Shown: one piece after another, positions 32,295 through 40,362 of the stretch
Layout of the letters: each line of letters begins with the position of its first letter
Numbering within the stretch: the first letter of the stretch is position 1
NCBI GenBank assembly: GCA_016795155.1
Contig: JAEUIE010000057.1
Location: 1-64,000, forward strand
DNA from: Planctomycetia bacterium
GTDB lineage: Bacteria; Planctomycetota; Planctomycetia; Gemmatales; HRBIN36
DNA length: 64,000 bases
Reading direction: 5' to 3'
Translations under genes and position numbers: made by a program
Notes under the pieces: generated by a model
The model's input: the letters and a program-made list of their open reading frames with translations, nothing else
Told to the model about the DNA's origin: nothing
The model's database searches: none

Positions 32295-33353
32295 CTAGAC
32301 CCCTAACAGCCAGTTGATGTCGCCGGGGTAACCTTCGAAATTGTCGATGGCGAATACTTCGCCGGTGCGAGCCTGGTAGTCCACGTCGGAAGGTGGAGTC
32401 CAGTATCCACCAGGTGGTTCGTTGTTGGTAACTTCGCCGTGGATCGGGATGGCGATACCGTTATTCAGGTAATACCACTGGTTCTGCCAGCGGTAGATTT
32501 CGCCCAGAGTGGGGTGCTGCCAGAAACCCCAGATAGATTGTTGATGATTCCACGATGATCGTTGCGTGTTCCACAGCACACGGGGTTCGCCCTTGTATTC
32601 AAGATTCTGGGTTCTGCCGCCCCAGTCGCCTGCAGCCAGGCAGGGACGGCCACGGCGGAGTTCACGTTTGACTTCATCGGCTGAACGGCAACGGATGAAC
32701 TGCAGCTTGTGTTTCTTGGCCGCCTGCAGCCATTCGGGCTTGTGGTTGCGATTAGTGCTGAAAAACAATTCATACTCGGACACCTTGCGGTTATTGCTGC
32801 CGAGCCGTTCGATTTCTGCCACGGTGGCCGGGCTATAGACCAGCACTGCAGCGTCCTGTTCTCTGCCTTTAATCGGGACAATGTGAGGCTGAGGCAGGCC
32901 GGGCGTGCTCTGGGGGGGTGTGCCCACTTCGTTGAGCATACGGGCAAACACGGTCCCACTGGCCCCGTCGCCTTCGCTGCGGTTGGGCTGGCCTATACCG
33001 GTGCTGCGGGCCTGGCCATAAGGAATCAGGGTGAATGGAATTTCGCCGACTTCGTGGGTAGCTCCGTGCAACACTTCCAGGGCAATGCGGGCCATGAGGC
33101 CGTTCTGCCCGCCGCCGTTGACACAAGAGCCGATGAGCTGCCAGTTGAGAAGGAATCGCTTGTAAACCTTCTGCATGGCTTCCCAGAGAAAGACCTTGTC
33201 CCCTTTGATTTCTGGGACATCTTCTCGCTCGTTGTGATCACGGACCAGGCCGGACCTATAGGCTTCCTGCATGCCAGCATCGTCAGTGCGTTCGAATCCG
33301 AAATCCCAGATGCCACCAACCAGCTTTCCGCCAAGTGATTCAAGAGCCGTCAT
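32295..33353 (-). CDS. Papain-like cysteine peptidase candidate
   Basis: A 352-residue protein without a signal peptide. The segment NWQLIGSCVNGGGQNGLMAR (about 70-89) has the Gln and Cys spacing of a papain-type active site. SSWNHQQSIWGFW (about 275-287) could give the catalytic His, and YRWQNQWYYL the Asn. This triad order (Cys, His, Asn) is that of C1-type peptidases. In the late region it may be a virion or lysis peptidase acting on cell-wall peptides, or a structural protein. The assignment rests on motifs only. Confidence 0.55.
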   Translation of the reverse strand: MTALESLGGKLVGGIWDFGFERTDDAGMQEAYRSGLVRDHNEREDVPEIKGDKVFLWEAMQKVYKRFLLNWQLIGSCVNGGGQNGLMARIALEVLHGATHEVGEIPFTLIPYGQARSTGIGQPNRSEGDGASGTVFARMLNEVGTPPQSTPGLPQPHIVPIKGREQDAAVLVYSPATVAEIERLGSNNRKVSEYELFFSTNRNHKPEWLQAAKKHKLQFIRCRSADEVKRELRRGRPCLAAGDWGGRTQNLEYKGEPRVLWNTQRSSWNHQQSIWGFWQHPTLGEIYRWQNQWYYLNNGIAIPIHGEVTNNEPPGGYWTPPSDVDYQARTGEVFAIDNFEGYPGDINWLLGV

Positions 33354-34309
33354 TATTTGAGTGCCTCCAGGAGTGCCGTGCCGATGCGTTCATAGACCTT
33401 GCTGGCCTTCTCGCGGTCCAAGGTGGCGTTCGCATCCTTGCCGAGTTCGCTTTCGATGATCTGGGCCGCCTTGGTTCGGGTGTAGGTGAGAAAGGGGAGC
33501 ACGGGCACCTCGTCTGCGATCCACGCCGCCTTGTGCTTGGCGTACAGGTCTGCCAGCGTCCTGGGGGCAATGGCGGGATCATTGAGCTTCAGGAGCTTGC
33601 TCGAGTCGATAAACGATTCCGCCCAGTCCTTGGCTTTGGGCCAGGTATTCCCATCCGTCGCCGCCCGGTCTTTTGTCAGCAGCTCCTTGAATTCCTTCAC
33701 CAGGGCGGTGTCCGCGTCTGGCGTGGGGATCGGTACCGGCTTGGGGTTCGGTGGCGGTGTTGGCGCCGGGTTGCCTACGGTGGCTTCAATGCTGTCGATG
33801 ATCACCGGGGCCTTGTCGAGCGAATCCCCGTTGCGGACGATGTGCGTGTTGCCGGTGCCTTCTTTCTTGGCTACCAGAATCACCCAGGGCAAGTCTTTCG
33901 CTTCGAACAGGTGAAGCCGGGCGACGGTTTCCCCACGCCTGACGCCCCAGATGGCAAACGGTTGCTTGGCGGGTACTGTGATGCGTTCCAGCAGGCTTTC
34001 GTCCTGTACTACCCAGAGCAGTGGCGTGGTGACATCCTTGTGGGGGTGCACCACTTCGAATTCGCCGACTTGAATCTGCAGCTTCTTGGGCTTCAGCTTT
34101 TCGATGATGTCTTTGGCTTTGGCCACTTCGGGCGTGGTGAACTGACTGCCGACGGTGAGCGTGCCGGGTGTCGATTTGTCCAGGCGTTCCATCGTCTGCC
34201 TGGCTTCGAGAATTTCCAGGTCAGTGTGTCGGTGCCCGATAACGATTTGAGCGTGCAGCGTTGACGCGAAGCACAAGAGTGCAGTAAGCAACCAGAGTTT
34301 CATCATCAC
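33353..34309 (-). CDS. Secreted protein, unknown function
   Basis: A 318-residue protein with a signal peptide (about 1-20, MKLWLLTALLCFASTLHA). The exported part has a beta-rich first half (about 40-180), a Pro-rich linker (about 181-200, PTPPPNPKPVPIPTP) and a helical C-terminal domain. No family is recognised. AAGGGGTG lies before tandem ATG codons. It overlaps the downstream peptidase start by one base, so both are co-translated; together with the CAP protein it forms a set of envelope-directed late products. Confidence 0.65.
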   Translation of the reverse strand: MMMKLWLLTALLCFASTLHAQIVIGHRHTDLEILEARQTMERLDKSTPGTLTVGSQFTTPEVAKAKDIIEKLKPKKLQIQVGEFEVVHPHKDVTTPLLWVVQDESLLERITVPAKQPFAIWGVRRGETVARLHLFEAKDLPWVILVAKKEGTGNTHIVRNGDSLDKAPVIIDSIEATVGNPAPTPPPNPKPVPIPTPDADTALVKEFKELLTKDRAATDGNTWPKAKDWAESFIDSSKLLKLNDPAIAPRTLADLYAKHKAAWIADEVPVLPFLTYTRTKAAQIIESELGKDANATLDREKASKVYERIGTALLEALK

Positions 34310-34321
34310 CCCTTCAAAGAA

Positions 34322-34672
34322 TTACCGCCGGTACCCTGCCACGTAGTCACCGACTCTTTCGCTGACGGTTCGCCGATTCTTCCACCACGGACACTGAGCC
34401 ACCCAGCGGACTATGAGCACCAGGGACAACACTGCAATCACGCAGCGTGTGACGGTCATGATCACGTAGCCGATCAGTTTGGCCTGGAACACCATGTACG
34501 GGTCATAGATGCCGACAATGCGGTGCAGGCTGGCACCCAGCAGGGTGGCAAAGACCATCCACAGAAGCAACCGTTCGGTGAACGGGCGGTTGCTGGCAGG
34601 TCCGGCCACAATACAGAAAACCCCCAGTGCAGCCGCCATGGTGGACCAGGCAAGAGCATCCAGCAGGATCAT
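34322..34672 (-). CDS. Membrane protein, three helices
   Basis: A 116-residue integral membrane protein with about three predicted helices (residues 5-25, 35-52 and 65-90) and a basic C-terminal tail rich in Arg. Size, topology and position directly after another small membrane protein in the late operon suit a holin or holin partner, but no holin family signature is recognised. It is separated from that upstream protein by three bases. Confidence 0.6.
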   Translation of the reverse strand: MILLDALAWSTMAAALGVFCIVAGPASNRPFTERLLLWMVFATLLGASLHRIVGIYDPYMVFQAKLIGYVIMTVTRCVIAVLSLVLIVRWVAQCPWWKNRRTVSERVGDYVAGYRR

Positions 34673-34675
34673 GGC

Positions 34676-35029
34676 TTAGTTTCCCCCTTCAGGAGGTGGG
34701 CGGAACTTATCAGGCAATGCGTTGGTGGGATCGATTGACCCCACTCGCTTTTCGGTGCGGTCAAACATCACCACGATGCCGAAGATTAGCAGGCCGATGC
34801 CCATGGCGATGGCTACGCCGATGGAAAACGGCAGCTTGAAATAATCCGTGACAACATAAGGCACAATGGAACCGATCACGCTGGCCATGGCGATGTGGAT
34901 GAGGGCCTGGAACATGGTGACGGTTCGCCGCAAGGCAGACAGGCTGGCGCATAGCACCGCCACCAGAATCCAGGTAACAAACGAGCCTAGCGAGGCAACG
35001 GCGTGATGGTCGGGCGGCGGTTGAGGCAT
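34676..35029 (-). CDS. Candidate holin
   Basis: A 117-residue membrane protein with three predicted helices: about 12-30 (LGSFVTWILVAVLCASLSAL), 40-62 (ALIHIAMASVIGSIVPYVVT) and 69-90 (FSIGVAIAMGIGLLIFGIVV). A charged Pro-rich C-terminus follows. This matches the size and topology of class I phage holins, which form membrane pores that time lysis. It lies with a second small membrane protein and envelope-directed proteins. No classic muramidase or amidase is next to it. Confidence 0.5.
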   Translation of the reverse strand: MPQPPPDHHAVASLGSFVTWILVAVLCASLSALRRTVTMFQALIHIAMASVIGSIVPYVVTDYFKLPFSIGVAIAMGIGLLIFGIVVMFDRTEKRVGSIDPTNALPDKFRPPPEGGN

Positions 35030-35082
35030 CCTTTATCCCCTTGCTAAAGCCATCAGCAGTATGGCTTTGCTGGGTGGATAGC

Positions 35083-35700
35083 TCAAAATCGAAGCAACCA
35101 GACAGCCTTGTGCAGATAGTTCGCCAGCAGCTCTGGCTGGAACAGGCTCCAGGGCTTCATTGCCCCGGAAAGTGCCCGGTAGCCCCCCATTTCGCAATCG
35201 GTGGTCTTTTCGTCCTGGTAGCGGTCCTGGGTGGCAATCATAACGCCCATCTGCTGGCACTGCAGGTACTGGACCAGGTTGATGATGTTGGCCGTGGGCC
35301 AGTGGTGGAAAACGTCTTTGCACAGATACACGTCAGCATCGGGAATCTGGTCGAAATCGTGCAATGTGGTGAGCTGGTTGTGATGCCAGTGATGGTGGGG
35401 TAAGACGTTTCGCAGATGGTTGATCAGGTGGCTGCAGCAATCGAGGCCGTGGAACGTGACACCGGGACAGTCTACCGCCAGGCTGGCCAGGATACGCCCG
35501 TCACCACAGCCGAGATCCACGACAGTCTTGGCCTCGAGAGTTTTAATTAATGCGGGAACCAGGAATCCGTAGGGTGATCCTTCCTTGCTGGGGTCGGAGC
35601 CGGTGCCGCTGTTCCACTTGGTGGTGCTCCATAAGCCGTTCTGGTAAATCTCACTAAAGATGGCTTCGGGATTTCTGGCGGTACTCTTGTGCGTATCCAT
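35083..35700 (-). CDS. SAM-dependent methyltransferase
   Basis: A class I methyltransferase of about 205 residues from ATG 35700, chosen because GAGGATAAGG precedes it; an upstream ATG at 35757 is also in frame. Motif I is AKTVVDLGCGDGRILASLA (about 58-76), motif II follows as VTFHGLDCC, and a DADVYLCKDVFHHWP segment marks motif IV. The substrate is unknown. It overlaps the glycosyltransferase gene by 47 bases, so the two probably modify the same target, such as a virion or cell-surface glycan. Confidence 0.8.
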   Translation of the reverse strand: MDTHKSTARNPEAIFSEIYQNGLWSTTKWNSGTGSDPSKEGSPYGFLVPALIKTLEAKTVVDLGCGDGRILASLAVDCPGVTFHGLDCCSHLINHLRNVLPHHHWHHNQLTTLHDFDQIPDADVYLCKDVFHHWPTANIINLVQYLQCQQMGVMIATQDRYQDEKTTDCEMGGYRALSGAMKPWSLFQPELLANYLHKAVWLLRF

Positions 35701-37072
35701 GCACCTTATCCTCGTCATACCAGCGCACGCGCTTGTGTTGGTCTGGGGAGTATCCAACCTCGTCCCAGAAGTTCCGCTGGAACATCTTATCCGTAATGCG
35801 GTGCTGAATCACAAAACCGCCCTGGTCGTCCCACGCGCGAAGGCAGCCCATGAACGGCTGGGTGAACACTTCCTGGCCACGAAAAGTATAGGCATGGTGC
35901 GGCGTGCTGGTAGCCTGCCAGGCCAGCCGCAAGTTATCCTGGTCACCGTAGCCGTAGCGGTAGGTGTAGTCTGACCAGTCATCGAGCCAACGATAGAGAT
36001 TCAGTGCTTTCCAGCATTTCGATTTATCGATGAGCCACTGGCCACCTTGCCATCCCCGGCCTGAATCGGGGGTGATGCCGTAGACATCCCAGCGCAGGTT
36101 GCTGGCCATGCCGGGCAGGTCATACCATACCAGGGTGCCGGCGCGATTGTCGAAAAGCCTATCGATAGGTGCCACGGGGTAAGCGTCGGCATCGAGGTAG
36201 AGCACTTCACGGAAGGGACTATGCAAAACCGCGTAACTCTTGAGCCCCCAACTGAGCCAGCGGTTGTCGGGATCGCCCCATTTGTCCATACCCCAGCGCC
36301 TGCAGGGGTGACTCTCGCGGAACTGATTGGCGTCTATCAGCTCAGCCCCCAATTGCTCGAAGATACCAGCGGGCAGCGGTTCGCTCACCCCCCGATGCCA
36401 GATTTGTATCCCCTCTTTCCATCCGTGGTGCCGTAGCATTTTTGTTGCTACATAAACCCCCACGCCATAGCGTTCGCCGCCGCCAAGGATGACGACGCCA
36501 CGGCCTTGAAAGTAACCCGGGGATTCGTTGTTTTCGCTGATTTTCTCTTTTAAGACATTACGGAAAGCCTGCTGTGTCTCCGGTTGTGCCCACCAGCTCG
36601 ACGGCCAGCCATCGTCTGGCACCATATTGCGGAAAATCTTCTCCCAGAAGTTGACGGCGGACGGTTTCCACACGCCCCACTTCGGCGGGTTCATGTCGCA
36701 TGATTCGGTTGCACGCCGGAGCTTGTCGCCGATCAGGGTAGGTTTCGTGGGGCAGCCGCATTCGATACATTCATTGTTGACGTTGCTGGGGCACTCTTTG
36801 CAGATAGCCGCTCGCTGGTCGTGGATTTCGTCGGGGACGGTTTTAAAGCCGCTGAGGATGTGGCGGAAGGTGGAGCCGGTGTAGTGGCCGAGTTTCTGCA
36901 GGAAGCTGGGGCGGTCTTTTTCGAGGAGCTGATCCCATAGGTGCCGCATCTGGCGGGAGTTCTCATCGGTGCCCAGTGCCCATTTTTTTTGGTGTCCGGT
37001 GTGGTATCGCTGGTGATGGCTGCACCAGTCTGGCAGTTCTTTATGAGTGGTAAGGGTGCAGGGTTCGCTCAT
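35654..37072 (-). CDS. Glycosyltransferase with N-terminal zinc ribbon
   Basis: A 472-residue protein. Residues about 85-130 hold a Cys cluster (AICKECPSN, then CIECGCPTKP) typical of a zinc ribbon. The C-terminal domain (about 190-440) resembles GT-A glycosyltransferases of the MNN1/alpha-mannosyltransferase type: GRGVVILGGGERYGVG, then FREVLYLDADAYPVAPIDRL, where DAD near 290 is the nucleotide-sugar metal site. It probably transfers a sugar in the cytosol. In a phage it may decorate virion proteins or alter host surface sugars. Confidence 0.78.
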   Translation of the reverse strand: MSEPCTLTTHKELPDWCSHHQRYHTGHQKKWALGTDENSRQMRHLWDQLLEKDRPSFLQKLGHYTGSTFRHILSGFKTVPDEIHDQRAAICKECPSNVNNECIECGCPTKPTLIGDKLRRATESCDMNPPKWGVWKPSAVNFWEKIFRNMVPDDGWPSSWWAQPETQQAFRNVLKEKISENNESPGYFQGRGVVILGGGERYGVGVYVATKMLRHHGWKEGIQIWHRGVSEPLPAGIFEQLGAELIDANQFRESHPCRRWGMDKWGDPDNRWLSWGLKSYAVLHSPFREVLYLDADAYPVAPIDRLFDNRAGTLVWYDLPGMASNLRWDVYGITPDSGRGWQGGQWLIDKSKCWKALNLYRWLDDWSDYTYRYGYGDQDNLRLAWQATSTPHHAYTFRGQEVFTQPFMGCLRAWDDQGGFVIQHRITDKMFQRNFWDEVGYSPDQHKRVRWYDEDKVHGYAQEYRQKSRSHL

Positions 37073-37755
37073 TATTCATCCGCGTCGAATTGGAATGCGG
37101 CTCCGTCAAGACTGAGAACTGGCGTCTTTATGCCGACTGGGGAAGGGTCAAAATGACTACCGCAATTTTCTACAAGCACAACAGTGCTTACAATATCAGA
37201 GTCGCAATCAACGGTGCTGCTATCAGTAAACGAAAGCGGATCGCAAGAAACCAAAGTCAGATGTCGCCCTCCTGTCACATACTTGTACTGAAATGATTCA
37301 CGTTTTAACCAGTCAAAAACCATTGGCCAGAAAAAATCTGAATTTTCCATTGGCGAGCCGCATGTTGCACAGAAGTGGCAAGCCACGGTGCACCTGAAGA
37401 GTTCTCCATCACCGCCAAAATCGCCGATAGATGGAACACCTTGGCAATTCTCAAACCCGTAAAAGCCATCGCCATCTGTCAATGTGTTTTCTACATAGGT
37501 ATATTTAACGCTAAAATATGGATCACTTGGTGTTAATGGCCTACATGTAGAGTCTCGAAAATCTTCGTTTTTTGTAAGAGTAAACGTCTTACTACCCATG
37601 CCTGTAACAGACAGCGTGGCATCAAGTGTTTCCGGAAAAGGATCACTGGTTTCATCTGAGCAGGAAAACCGCGTACATCCGCAGCAGTAGCCAGGGCCTG
37701 TGGTCGTGTAATACGCCCCACCGCAACACGGGCATGCTTTCGTTCGTGTCCGCAT
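37072..37755 (-). CDS. Cys-rich hypothetical virion-region protein
   Basis: A 227-residue protein with an N-terminal CPCCGG and CCGC cluster (about 7-28) and further Cys pairs (CHFCATCG near 128), suggesting zinc ribbons around a beta-rich body. I chose ATG 37755, which overlaps the preceding stop (TGATG), over ATG 37785. No family is recognised. It lies between a virion protein and the glycosyltransferase in the late operon and overlaps the latter by one base. Confidence 0.62.
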   Translation of the reverse strand: MRTRTKACPCCGGAYYTTTGPGYCCGCTRFSCSDETSDPFPETLDATLSVTGMGSKTFTLTKNEDFRDSTCRPLTPSDPYFSVKYTYVENTLTDGDGFYGFENCQGVPSIGDFGGDGELFRCTVACHFCATCGSPMENSDFFWPMVFDWLKRESFQYKYVTGGRHLTLVSCDPLSFTDSSTVDCDSDIVSTVVLVENCGSHFDPSPVGIKTPVLSLDGAAFQFDADE

Positions 37756-38999
37756 CAGGAGAACCTCAGCGGCCTTGATCCCCACGCAGTCAACAGCGTT
37801 TCCTGCACATCGTTACCCACGCACTGAACCTCTGTCACCAGCTCACCCACGCCATGCAGATAGGCGGGCCAGTCAACCGGCGGCAACGGTTCCGCCTCGA
37901 CCACGGTGTGAACACCTTCGCCGATGTCCTGAAAGCTGACCTGGCTGCAGAGTGAGCCTATCCACACGTCCGAAACGGTGCCCACACCGCGATAGTGGCG
38001 ATACAGCCGGGCGTTGAAGTTCTCAACAATGCGGGCGTAATCCTCAGCCCGTTCATCGGCCCGGTTGTCTAGATCGGTGCTATTGGAACCGGTGTGAATG
38101 AGATCGTCCCAGACGATGGCTCTGGTTCCACTTTTGGAATAGCTGTATGGCTCAGGGTTTGGATAGGTGATGTCTTTGGTGTAGTAAGGGTTTCCATCGG
38201 CTTCCGCGAGAAGCCGCCGGAAAATCACCCTTACCTTTTCAGGGATGACTGGCTTGAACGGTTCCCGCCAGTCTTCATCCCACAGAATGTCCGCCACGCG
38301 CATGGACTCTTCGGAGGCGGTGAACGCTGGATCATCTTCGCCCAGGCGGACGATGTCGAATGCCGCCGTGTAGGGGTTCATACGCAAGCTGCAGCCCAGG
38401 CGCCGGGCGACGGCCTGGAATGCGACGATGGCAGGTACTTGCCAGAAGTGCCAGCTTTCCGGGGTGCCATGCGGGGTAAAGGGCCAGCCGGGCCAACTGG
38501 TAAGCCCCATCGACCCCCAGAGTTCCTCGCCGAGTTCATCCCATGTGAAAGCGGTGCCGCCGTTTGTGGTTTCTTCGATGTAGTCCGTGGCTCCGGTGTG
38601 ATCCGGAGCACGTTTGACGTTGTAGCTGGCCGCGTGGTAGCGCTGGTACATGTAATAGCGTTTGTCAACGATTTCGACGGCATAGACGCGGTTGGGGTCG
38701 TTGTGGTGGCCGGGGGTGATGCACCAGCACTTCACGGGGGAGATTTCGCTGCAGGTGATCCTGCGCAACTGGTCGGTGATCACCAGGTCGAAAGATTCGA
38801 TGTCGTCGAACGTCAGCTCGTCAATCTGGGATTTCTTCAGGAGGATAACACCCCGGCCTGGCTCGGCGCCCAGTGGAAAGCTCATGCGATTGGCGTGGCC
38901 GTACCAGTCACGTGCGATCGTGAACGCGGTGTCCTTCCCCAGATAGCGTGCGATGGCTTTGGGGCACTGCACCGGTAAGCCGCCGAAGCTCATTCCCAT
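37755..38999 (-). CDS. Hypothetical late structural protein
   Basis: A 414-residue protein without signal peptide or membrane helix, rich in Trp, Tyr and Asp. No domain is recognised with confidence. It directly follows the Mu F-like gene with a one-base overlap and is likely a virion component such as a minor tail or connector protein. Its size and mixed alpha/beta composition give no stronger clue. Confidence 0.62.
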   Translation of the reverse strand: MGMSFGGLPVQCPKAIARYLGKDTAFTIARDWYGHANRMSFPLGAEPGRGVILLKKSQIDELTFDDIESFDLVITDQLRRITCSEISPVKCWCITPGHHNDPNRVYAVEIVDKRYYMYQRYHAASYNVKRAPDHTGATDYIEETTNGGTAFTWDELGEELWGSMGLTSWPGWPFTPHGTPESWHFWQVPAIVAFQAVARRLGCSLRMNPYTAAFDIVRLGEDDPAFTASEESMRVADILWDEDWREPFKPVIPEKVRVIFRRLLAEADGNPYYTKDITYPNPEPYSYSKSGTRAIVWDDLIHTGSNSTDLDNRADERAEDYARIVENFNARLYRHYRGVGTVSDVWIGSLCSQVSFQDIGEGVHTVVEAEPLPPVDWPAYLHGVGELVTEVQCVGNDVQETLLTAWGSRPLRFS

Positions 39000-40051
39000 T
39001 ACGCGGCCCTCCGGTAGCGTGGGTTCGGCAGGATCAGCTTGCCGTTGTAACTGGGCCAGGGGACGTGCTCAGGGTCGGTAGGTGGCGTGCGGAACTCCAG
39101 CCACTGCTTGGCCTCACTGACACCCTTGTTGGCGGCCTGGCGAACGGTGAGCGGCCCCCATCCGCACCGGCAAGAAAAATCCCAAGGCGGACGAAAGGTC
39201 TGGAACACGGGATCATCAACACGAAAGACATTCGTGCCGTTCAAGCCGCATTTTGCCAGGGCCCGGTGCTCGGCTCTGACACGGTCGTCGCCAATAGGAT
39301 CGATGGTGGCATAGGGGAAGGCATCAGCAACGAATGGTGATTCCACGACGGCCATTTTGCCGTCACTGTAGGCCTGGTGCAGGTTGGTACGGAATACATT
39401 CTCCGCGTGCGCTTCGCTCAGGAAAGAATTCTTCCCGACAGCCACCTTGAATTCATCCAGCGTCCAGCCTTCCTGCAGGGTGTTGTGGATGGCATCGCGG
39501 ACGCGGGCGATAGCTCCCTCAGTCTCCAGGCCGGCGACGGTGAACGCCTGTTTGACTTCCTCGTCTTCCAGTTCGTCCCACTGCTCGCGCGTGACCAGGT
39601 GACGGTCTGCGAGATCCCGCAATGCCCACTCGTAGCTGGGCATGCGAATGTTGAATAGCTCGCCGCCATCATCGCTCAACACCAGGTCACTGGGTGGGAT
39701 TGGTGGTGGTAAGCCAAGCCAGGGCCGCAAGAGCACCTGTTCCTGCGGCTCAAATTCTGCCAGCACCAGTTCTTTGTCTTCGGGTGGTAGATTGATCTGC
39801 TGAACCTGCAGAATCAGCTCTTCCTGTTCCTCGGGTGTCACATCGAACGGTAGTTCATCCCAGGCATCGACCATACCGTCTGCGATGGAGGCCAGGCGGG
39901 TGTAGGCATAGACTTCGGCCCAGGGCTTGGTGTAGGTGCGGATAATCTCATCCGCGGTGCGCTCACTGGGCGACGTGCGGAGCCGCCGGGCGAGATCATC
40001 GAGCATCCGGCGGCTGAGAGTGGTCAATACCTGGGTGGCTTGGTCGAGCAT
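38999..40051 (-). CDS. Mu F-like head morphogenesis protein
   Basis: A 350-residue minor head protein. The C-terminal domain (about 190-325) matches the phage Mu F/SPP1 gp7 family: AENVFRTNLHQAYSDGKMAV, then DDRVRAEHRAL and PPWDFSCRCGWGPLT with the typical Cys pair. Such proteins bind the portal and enter the procapsid, sometimes being ejected with DNA. The N-terminal half is helical and acidic. The portal gene lies just upstream in transcription order, the usual pairing. Confidence 0.87.
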   Translation of the reverse strand: MLDQATQVLTTLSRRMLDDLARRLRTSPSERTADEIIRTYTKPWAEVYAYTRLASIADGMVDAWDELPFDVTPEEQEELILQVQQINLPPEDKELVLAEFEPQEQVLLRPWLGLPPPIPPSDLVLSDDGGELFNIRMPSYEWALRDLADRHLVTREQWDELEDEEVKQAFTVAGLETEGAIARVRDAIHNTLQEGWTLDEFKVAVGKNSFLSEAHAENVFRTNLHQAYSDGKMAVVESPFVADAFPYATIDPIGDDRVRAEHRALAKCGLNGTNVFRVDDPVFQTFRPPWDFSCRCGWGPLTVRQAANKGVSEAKQWLEFRTPPTDPEHVPWPSYNGKLILPNPRYRRAA

Positions 40052-40055
40052 TTAT

Positions 40056-40355
40056 TCAGCCACCGTATTCTGGTAGTGTTACAGTTTGACCGCTAAAGGA
40101 GTGCGTGCAATCTCCGCAGAATTCAATGTTGCCGTTCTTGATGAAGTAATGGCAGCAGAAGGGTTTTATTTCTCCCTTGTAGCCACGGTGAAAATGTTTC
40201 ACTGATGGACTAATAGTTGGGTTTTCTAGGCTGCCGTTCCACTCCCAATGCATGGCGTGTTTCACTCCTACTTTCACAGGGATGGCATGGCTTCCACAGG
40301 CAGGGCACTTATACTCCAGGTAGCCATCTTGTCGCAGGATTGCTTTGCTCATCAT
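40056..40355 (-). CDS. DUF6527-like small protein
   Basis: A 99-residue protein with a Cys-X2-Cys near the start (YKCPACGSH), the characteristic MHWEWNGSLENPTISPSV segment and the C-terminal FCCHYFIKNGNIEFCGDCTH. This is the layout of a small zinc-binding phage family often mislabelled ammonia monooxygenase and now listed as DUF6527. Its role is unknown; it is common among phage structural genes. It lies between portal and Mu F-like genes. Confidence 0.78.
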   Translation of the reverse strand: MMSKAILRQDGYLEYKCPACGSHAIPVKVGVKHAMHWEWNGSLENPTISPSVKHFHRGYKGEIKPFCCHYFIKNGNIEFCGDCTHSFSGQTVTLPEYGG

Positions 40356-40362
40356 CTACCTC

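Noticed and set aside
33335-34264. Plus-strand 309-residue open frame opposite the secreted protein gene
   Set aside because: The opposite strand encodes a protein with a clear signal peptide and sensible composition; this frame has no recognisable feature.
34676-35029. Firm holin annotation
   Set aside because: Topology and place fit, but no family motif is visible, so it is kept as a candidate only.
38094-38978. Plus-strand 294-residue open frame opposite a late structural gene
   Set aside because: Gly/Val/Asp-rich composition typical of an antisense frame in G/C-rich DNA; no ribosome-binding site or motif.
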